Assembly (NCBI GenBank): GCA_964393115.1
Contig: CAYMST010000206.1
Coordinates: 1 to 8,431 of the forward strand
Reading direction: 5' to 3'
DNA length: 8,431 nt
Source of the DNA: CAYMST01 sp964393115
GTDB lineage: Bacteria > Bacteroidota > Bacteroidia > Cytophagales > Cyclobacteriaceae
A program made the translations under genes and the position numbers. Position 1 is the first letter of the stretch. The number at the start of each line of letters is the position of its first letter. Positions 4,898 through 8,431 of the stretch are shown here, in pieces. Below the pieces are notes generated by a model that worked only from the letters and a program-made list of their open reading frames with translations, searched no databases and was not told the origin of the DNA.

Positions 4898-7852
4898 TTA
4901 TTCTAAAATCAATCTTTCAGAGAAGGTGTTTTTCTGACCATTGACTTTCAGAATGTAAACCCCTTCCTCTTGATTGTATTTTAGATTTATTGACTGTCCA
5001 AATTGACTGACTACCCCTTCATCAATTAGAGTTCCTTTTAGATCAAAGAGTTTATAGTCAGCTGGAAATTCGGGGTCACCTAAATATACCTTGATAGTTC
5101 CCTTGGATGGGTTTGGGTAAAAGCTTATTAGTGAACCAAACTCCATCTCACTGGAAGATTGATTTAATATATTATTTGCATCAATACTAAATACCTTCGA
5201 GTTGGTTACAGCACCATCAATACTTGCTTTGACGGAATATTGACCTGATGGAAGATTTTTGGCACTAAATACAGCACCTTTAAATGATAAATCGACTCCT
5301 TCGCCTTTCAACTGCCAATCAATGTTATCAGAAGCAGGATGCCCTAAATAGTTCCTTGCTGTTAAATAGACAATACCATTTTCCTCGGTAAACTTACTGA
5401 CAATCGAGGGCTTGGGCAAAATACTGCGATAACCGTTCTCTTTATAATTGGAAAGTGATCGGGCTCCGGGATAACTACAGCCAGAAACAGTATTTTTTGC
5501 TCTCAGAACAACACTTGATCCAGTAAGGGCTTTAAAACCATGTTTCAAAGTGATTGGTCCAACGCTGGCGACGCTAACTGTAGCTCCATTTTGAATCACA
5601 AAGTCTCCTGTACCAATCTCTTTTTCCCACCCAGAAGGTGTGACATCATGACCAATATCTACTGTGTTTTCAGCTTCAAATTTCCGACTCATTCCAGTTG
5701 TAATTGTACGATCTTGTAAGTATAAGTTCTGATGCATAATTTCTCTTTCTTCAATATGTTCCCATAACTCAACAACTTCACTTTCATCTACATGATAGGT
5801 GTGTCTGGAGCCAGCATAAATATCATCAAAGGGTGATAGATTATTTTGAACTATTCCAGATTTAGTGCGACGTGTATCTCCCGCATTTTCATCAAAAAAA
5901 TATGGTCCATCTACCTTAACGAACTCATTATGAGTTAAGGCAATAGCACTAACTGTTGGAATAAAAGTAAAGGACTCAGATCCTCCATTCATGCCATCAT
6001 TTGAAATATATCCACCTGGTACCATGTCCCATTCCTTATTGCAATACGGAAAATCCATTGTGCTAAATGGTTCGAGAGATTGTGTTGTAAAATTCCATGG
6101 AAGTTTGTACGACCCTGCTGGATGAACCATATTGATATGGGTAAACCATGCTTTGTTTTCTCCTTGATGAAGAAAAGTAGAAATGTTAGGGTCTGAGGTA
6201 TAGCTCATTCTTGAGGTTGGAGGATCTTCACTCCTTGGATATCTAAATTGACGATCTTTACTAGACCCTACACTTCCTTCACCATTGCTGCCGCTAACCA
6301 ACGCTATATTTCTTGAAAGCGACGGAAAACTTGTTGATTTTAGTCGGTTGTAGGAATCTAAAAAAGTTGCATTTACGTGATTAAGGTTTGAATAATGACG
6401 AATCAATAACTCTTTTGCAGACCTACTTTTTAATGCTCTATCAGCTTGGTTGAGCATCGTTAGTGGATTTGCATCATAGTCTTTTTCAAAGGCAGCTATT
6501 CCGTTTGCCACGTTTATCACGACTTCTGCGAATGCTCCTAATAAACCAAGGCCGTTAATCTTACCCTTTACCTCTACTAAAAATTGTTGGAGCGACAATG
6601 GAATATTCGCTCCGTTATGTGGAGCATCAAAGGATATATAAAGTCCACATTGATGGTCATAGCCTTCATCCTCTAGTTTGGAAAGTGCCATTTTAGTTAA
6701 TACACCTCCCATACTTTCTCCAATTATAATTGTTTCGAAGTTTCCTCTTTCTTTCCATCTATTTATAGCCTTGATTACGTCAGCCAATACTTGTGCATTA
6801 TGTTCTAACCCATCATGGTTATGATGAAAATCGACACCAACCAAGTCGTAGCCTGCCGCTTCAAGATTAGTCCATAAACCTAAATCCATATAATCATTAA
6901 CCATCTCTTCTGATGAAACATTTTCCAAAATGTCAAATCCCTCGACAAGCAAAATCGGTTTGTCAAAAATACCTCCATCACATTGAGACTCTTGAATATA
7001 AAGTGCAACGTTTGGATCCCCATCACTTAGAAGAGTCCTTGCAGACGAATTCATGGTTATTGGGGCGTCGACTTTTGTTCCAGTAAGGTTTTCTGTTCCT
7101 TTTTTGATAAGTAATTTACTATATGAAATTATTATTTTACCTGCATCGGAAATCTTATATTTGATGCTCTTCTCACCATAATCGGGGTAATTGATCGAAA
7201 TGTTTCCCTCATCCAGACTATAACTAGAATATCCATGTCCATCATCGAAGTCTATCTCCACAGACGATATTTCAATTCCTCTGTTAACTAGAAAATACTT
7301 TGGATCTATATGAAACGATGCTTGTCTTCCGTACACAGTATGCTGTAAATGACTAACAGCAAATACTCTGGTATTTAACAATTCATCATTAGACTCTACT
7401 GGTATTACGTTTTGAGCGTAACGTTCAATAGTTTGTTTTTGCAAATAATGTGCGTTCAAGTCTATGATTCCAATGGGTATATTCGTGTTTTCTTCGTTGT
7501 TTTTAGAAAACCATGCATCAAAGAAATTTATACGTTCAGAATCCAAACTACTGTAGCTTGCTTTTAAAGATTCGTAAAGTATTTTCCAATTTACTGGATT
7601 AGTGATTACGTAACCTGAACTTTGGGAATTCCATTTTATAGTTCTATCTTCTGTATAAAGGGGCACTAAATCACCCTTATTCATTAGAAATCCTGACGGT
7701 GTCTCAATGTTTTGAAACAAAAGCCGAGTTTCTTCCGATAGCAATGTCTCGTTTTGTGCTAAGCCAGATACCGCTACTAGAAAAGCACTAATTCCAACCA
7801 AACCTCTTAGTTCGTAAAACCTACTTTTTATTGCCTTCATTTTATAGAACAT
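4898..7852 (-). CDS. T9SS-secreted alpha/beta hydrolase (lipase-like) with type A sorting domain
   Basis: A 984-residue exported protein. Residues about 1-33 form a signal peptide (basic start, hydrophobic GLVGISAFLVAVSGLAQ). ATG 7852 is used; ATG 7840, four codons in, is equally plausible. A region of no recognised fold (34-290) precedes an alpha/beta-hydrolase core. KPILLVEGFDIL (298-309) probably forms the first strand and oxyanion region, IIIGESMGG gives nucleophile Ser380, and SFDAPHNGANIP (408-418) follows as in lipases. His684 in SRHTYHVDE, after FIPTVSAIAL (630-639), is a candidate catalytic His; the acid is not assigned. About 725-792, a beta-rich stretch (VDIGHDV...ITLKHGFKALTGSSVVLRA) resembles the Bacteroidota '3-coathanger stack' module. 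The last 80 residues are a T9SS type A sorting domain (FYPNPSKG, LFDLKG, GVYILKV, ERLILE). It lies 17 bases after the upstream gene, so they are probably cotranscribed. A lipid or ester substrate is likely but unproven. Confidence 0.87.
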   Translation of the reverse strand: MFYKMKAIKSRFYELRGLVGISAFLVAVSGLAQNETLLSEETRLLFQNIETPSGFLMNKGDLVPLYTEDRTIKWNSQSSGYVITNPVNWKILYESLKASYSSLDSERINFFDAWFSKNNEENTNIPIGIIDLNAHYLQKQTIERYAQNVIPVESNDELLNTRVFAVSHLQHTVYGRQASFHIDPKYFLVNRGIEISSVEIDFDDGHGYSSYSLDEGNISINYPDYGEKSIKYKISDAGKIIISYSKLLIKKGTENLTGTKVDAPITMNSSARTLLSDGDPNVALYIQESQCDGGIFDKPILLVEGFDILENVSSEEMVNDYMDLGLWTNLEAAGYDLVGVDFHHNHDGLEHNAQVLADVIKAINRWKERGNFETIIIGESMGGVLTKMALSKLEDEGYDHQCGLYISFDAPHNGANIPLSLQQFLVEVKGKINGLGLLGAFAEVVINVANGIAAFEKDYDANPLTMLNQADRALKSRSAKELLIRHYSNLNHVNATFLDSYNRLKSTSFPSLSRNIALVSGSNGEGSVGSSKDRQFRYPRSEDPPTSRMSYTSDPNISTFLHQGENKAWFTHINMVHPAGSYKLPWNFTTQSLEPFSTMDFPYCNKEWDMVPGGYISNDGMNGGSESFTFIPTVSAIALTHNEFVKVDGPYFFDENAGDTRRTKSGIVQNNLSPFDDIYAGSRHTYHVDESEVVELWEHIEEREIMHQNLYLQDRTITTGMSRKFEAENTVDIGHDVTPSGWEKEIGTGDFVIQNGATVSVASVGPITLKHGFKALTGSSVVLRAKNTVSGCSYPGARSLSNYKENGYRSILPKPSIVSKFTEENGIVYLTARNYLGHPASDNIDWQLKGEGVDLSFKGAVFSAKNLPSGQYSVKASIDGAVTNSKVFSIDANNILNQSSSEMEFGSLISFYPNPSKGTIKVYLGDPEFPADYKLFDLKGTLIDEGVVSQFGQSINLKYNQEEGVYILKVNGQKNTFSERLILE

Positions 7853-7869
7853 TTAAAAAGTGAGATTAT

Positions 7870-8431
7870 TTAGTGTTGAATCTGTTGCTGAAGAGCTTCT
7901 ATTTTTTTCTCTTGCTCAATTGTGTATAATGTAAGTTCTTCAATTTTCTGTAACAACAGGTTCGTCATCTCACTTAACTCCATTCCATTTTCAGAAACCT
8001 CTTTCGCAGAGGGAATACCGGGAAGATGACTATGTTTCTTTACATATTGCTCCACCTCGGACAGGTTTTTAAGTTCATAGTCATTTGAGAATACATAGTC
8101 CGCCAAAGTGTTTTGATCGACAATAATTTCTCTTGCTTTTATCTGTCCTCCAACGGCCATATCGCCTCCAACAGTAAGTTTGGCACTAGACCCCCAAGCA
8201 GGAATAGCACCAATACCTACTCTTCCATCATTCCTCACCGTAAAATATTCTGAAAAGTTACCTGTATTTTCAAAGCCTATCGAGACTCTATTGTTTTGAT
8301 AATGCTTCAACCTAAAGATTTTGTCAGTATCGGTATTTAGAGCGAATGCAATTGAACTTGTAGTACCTAATACCGCAAACCTATCATATACCGCAAGTTT
8401 ATAATTTGAAGGAGCAAGCCCGATTCCAACA
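7870..8431 (-). CDS. Surface/tail-fibre-like protein, C-terminal part (runs off right edge)
   Basis: Only the last 186 codons are in the window. The frame stays open to the right edge, so the apparent TTG start at 8310 is not the real start. The visible part has repeats of the VGIG type (VGIGLAPSNYKLAV at the edge, RVGIGAIPAWGSSAKLTVGGD), typical of beta-strand fibre proteins. It then has the conserved Bacteroidota tail: DYVFSNDYEL, LSEVEQYVKKHSHLPGIPSAKEV, EMTNLLLQKIEELTLYTIEQEKKIEALQQQ. The end is a trimerising-type coiled coil, related to the region near phage-like S74 chaperone tails but lacking a visible protease domain. It is probably extracellular or cell-surface; the signal peptide would lie outside the window. 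The hydrolase gene starts 17 bases after its stop codon, which suggests one mRNA. Its function is unknown. Confidence 0.8.
   Translation of the reverse strand, partial: VGIGLAPSNYKLAVYDRFAVLGTTSSIAFALNTDTDKIFRLKHYQNNRVSIGFENTGNFSEYFTVRNDGRVGIGAIPAWGSSAKLTVGGDMAVGGQIKAREIIVDQNTLADYVFSNDYELKNLSEVEQYVKKHSHLPGIPSAKEVSENGMELSEMTNLLLQKIEELTLYTIEQEKKIEALQQQIQH

Noticed and set aside
8308..8310. TTG as the start of the rightmost minus-strand gene
   Set aside because: The frame continues without a stop to the window edge and keeps the same VGIG-type repeats, so the true start is outside.
1..8431. CRISPR array, insertion sequence, tRNA or rRNA
   Set aside because: No regularly spaced repeats, transposase-like protein, tRNA cloverleaf or rRNA-like stretch was seen on either strand.

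Overview
The window looks like chromosomal DNA of a marine-type Bacteroidota, most likely a Cytophagales member. This rests on a 984-residue secreted protein with a type A type IX secretion (T9SS) C-terminal sorting domain, a neighbour ending in the 'HLPGIPSAKEV' and coiled-coil tail typical of Bacteroidota cell-surface proteins, poor Shine-Dalgarno signals, and promoter elements of the TTTG type. Taxonomy is inferred from these hallmarks only.

Layout: (1) 1-457 is AT-rich and shows no convincing gene. It holds a 51-bp imperfect inverted repeat, a small operator-like dyad and a candidate promoter for the first gene. (2) 458-4442 carries three plus-strand genes: a Crp/Fnr-family regulator, a SulP anion permease with a STAS domain, and a CstB-like fusion of a persulfide-dioxygenase metallo-beta-lactamase domain with two rhodanese domains. 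(3) 4443-4897 is a convergent intergenic region. It holds a weak hairpin-T-tract terminator, a GC-richer patch with an undescribed short open frame, and a strong probably bidirectional terminator that may also end a small RNA. (4) 4898-8431 carries two minus-strand genes in one transcription unit: a surface protein running off the right edge, then, after 17 bases, a large T9SS-secreted alpha/beta hydrolase.

How the left genes fit together: the fusion enzyme should oxidise low-molecular-weight persulfides and make thiosulfate or sulfite, SulP could move the resulting oxyanions, and the regulator has three cysteines in its sensor domain. The main new observation is that the sulP and fusion-enzyme genes are each preceded by the same two-part promoter. 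A perfect GTGA-N6-TCAC dyad overlaps the stop codon of the preceding gene, and exactly 38 bases downstream (start to start) lies GTTTTGTA(A/T)CG. The regulator's recognition helix carries the R-E-x-x-x-R residues that read GTGA in Crp. The window therefore appears to contain a self-contained sulfur-stress regulon with its regulator, its sites and its targets. The right-hand genes look functionally unrelated.
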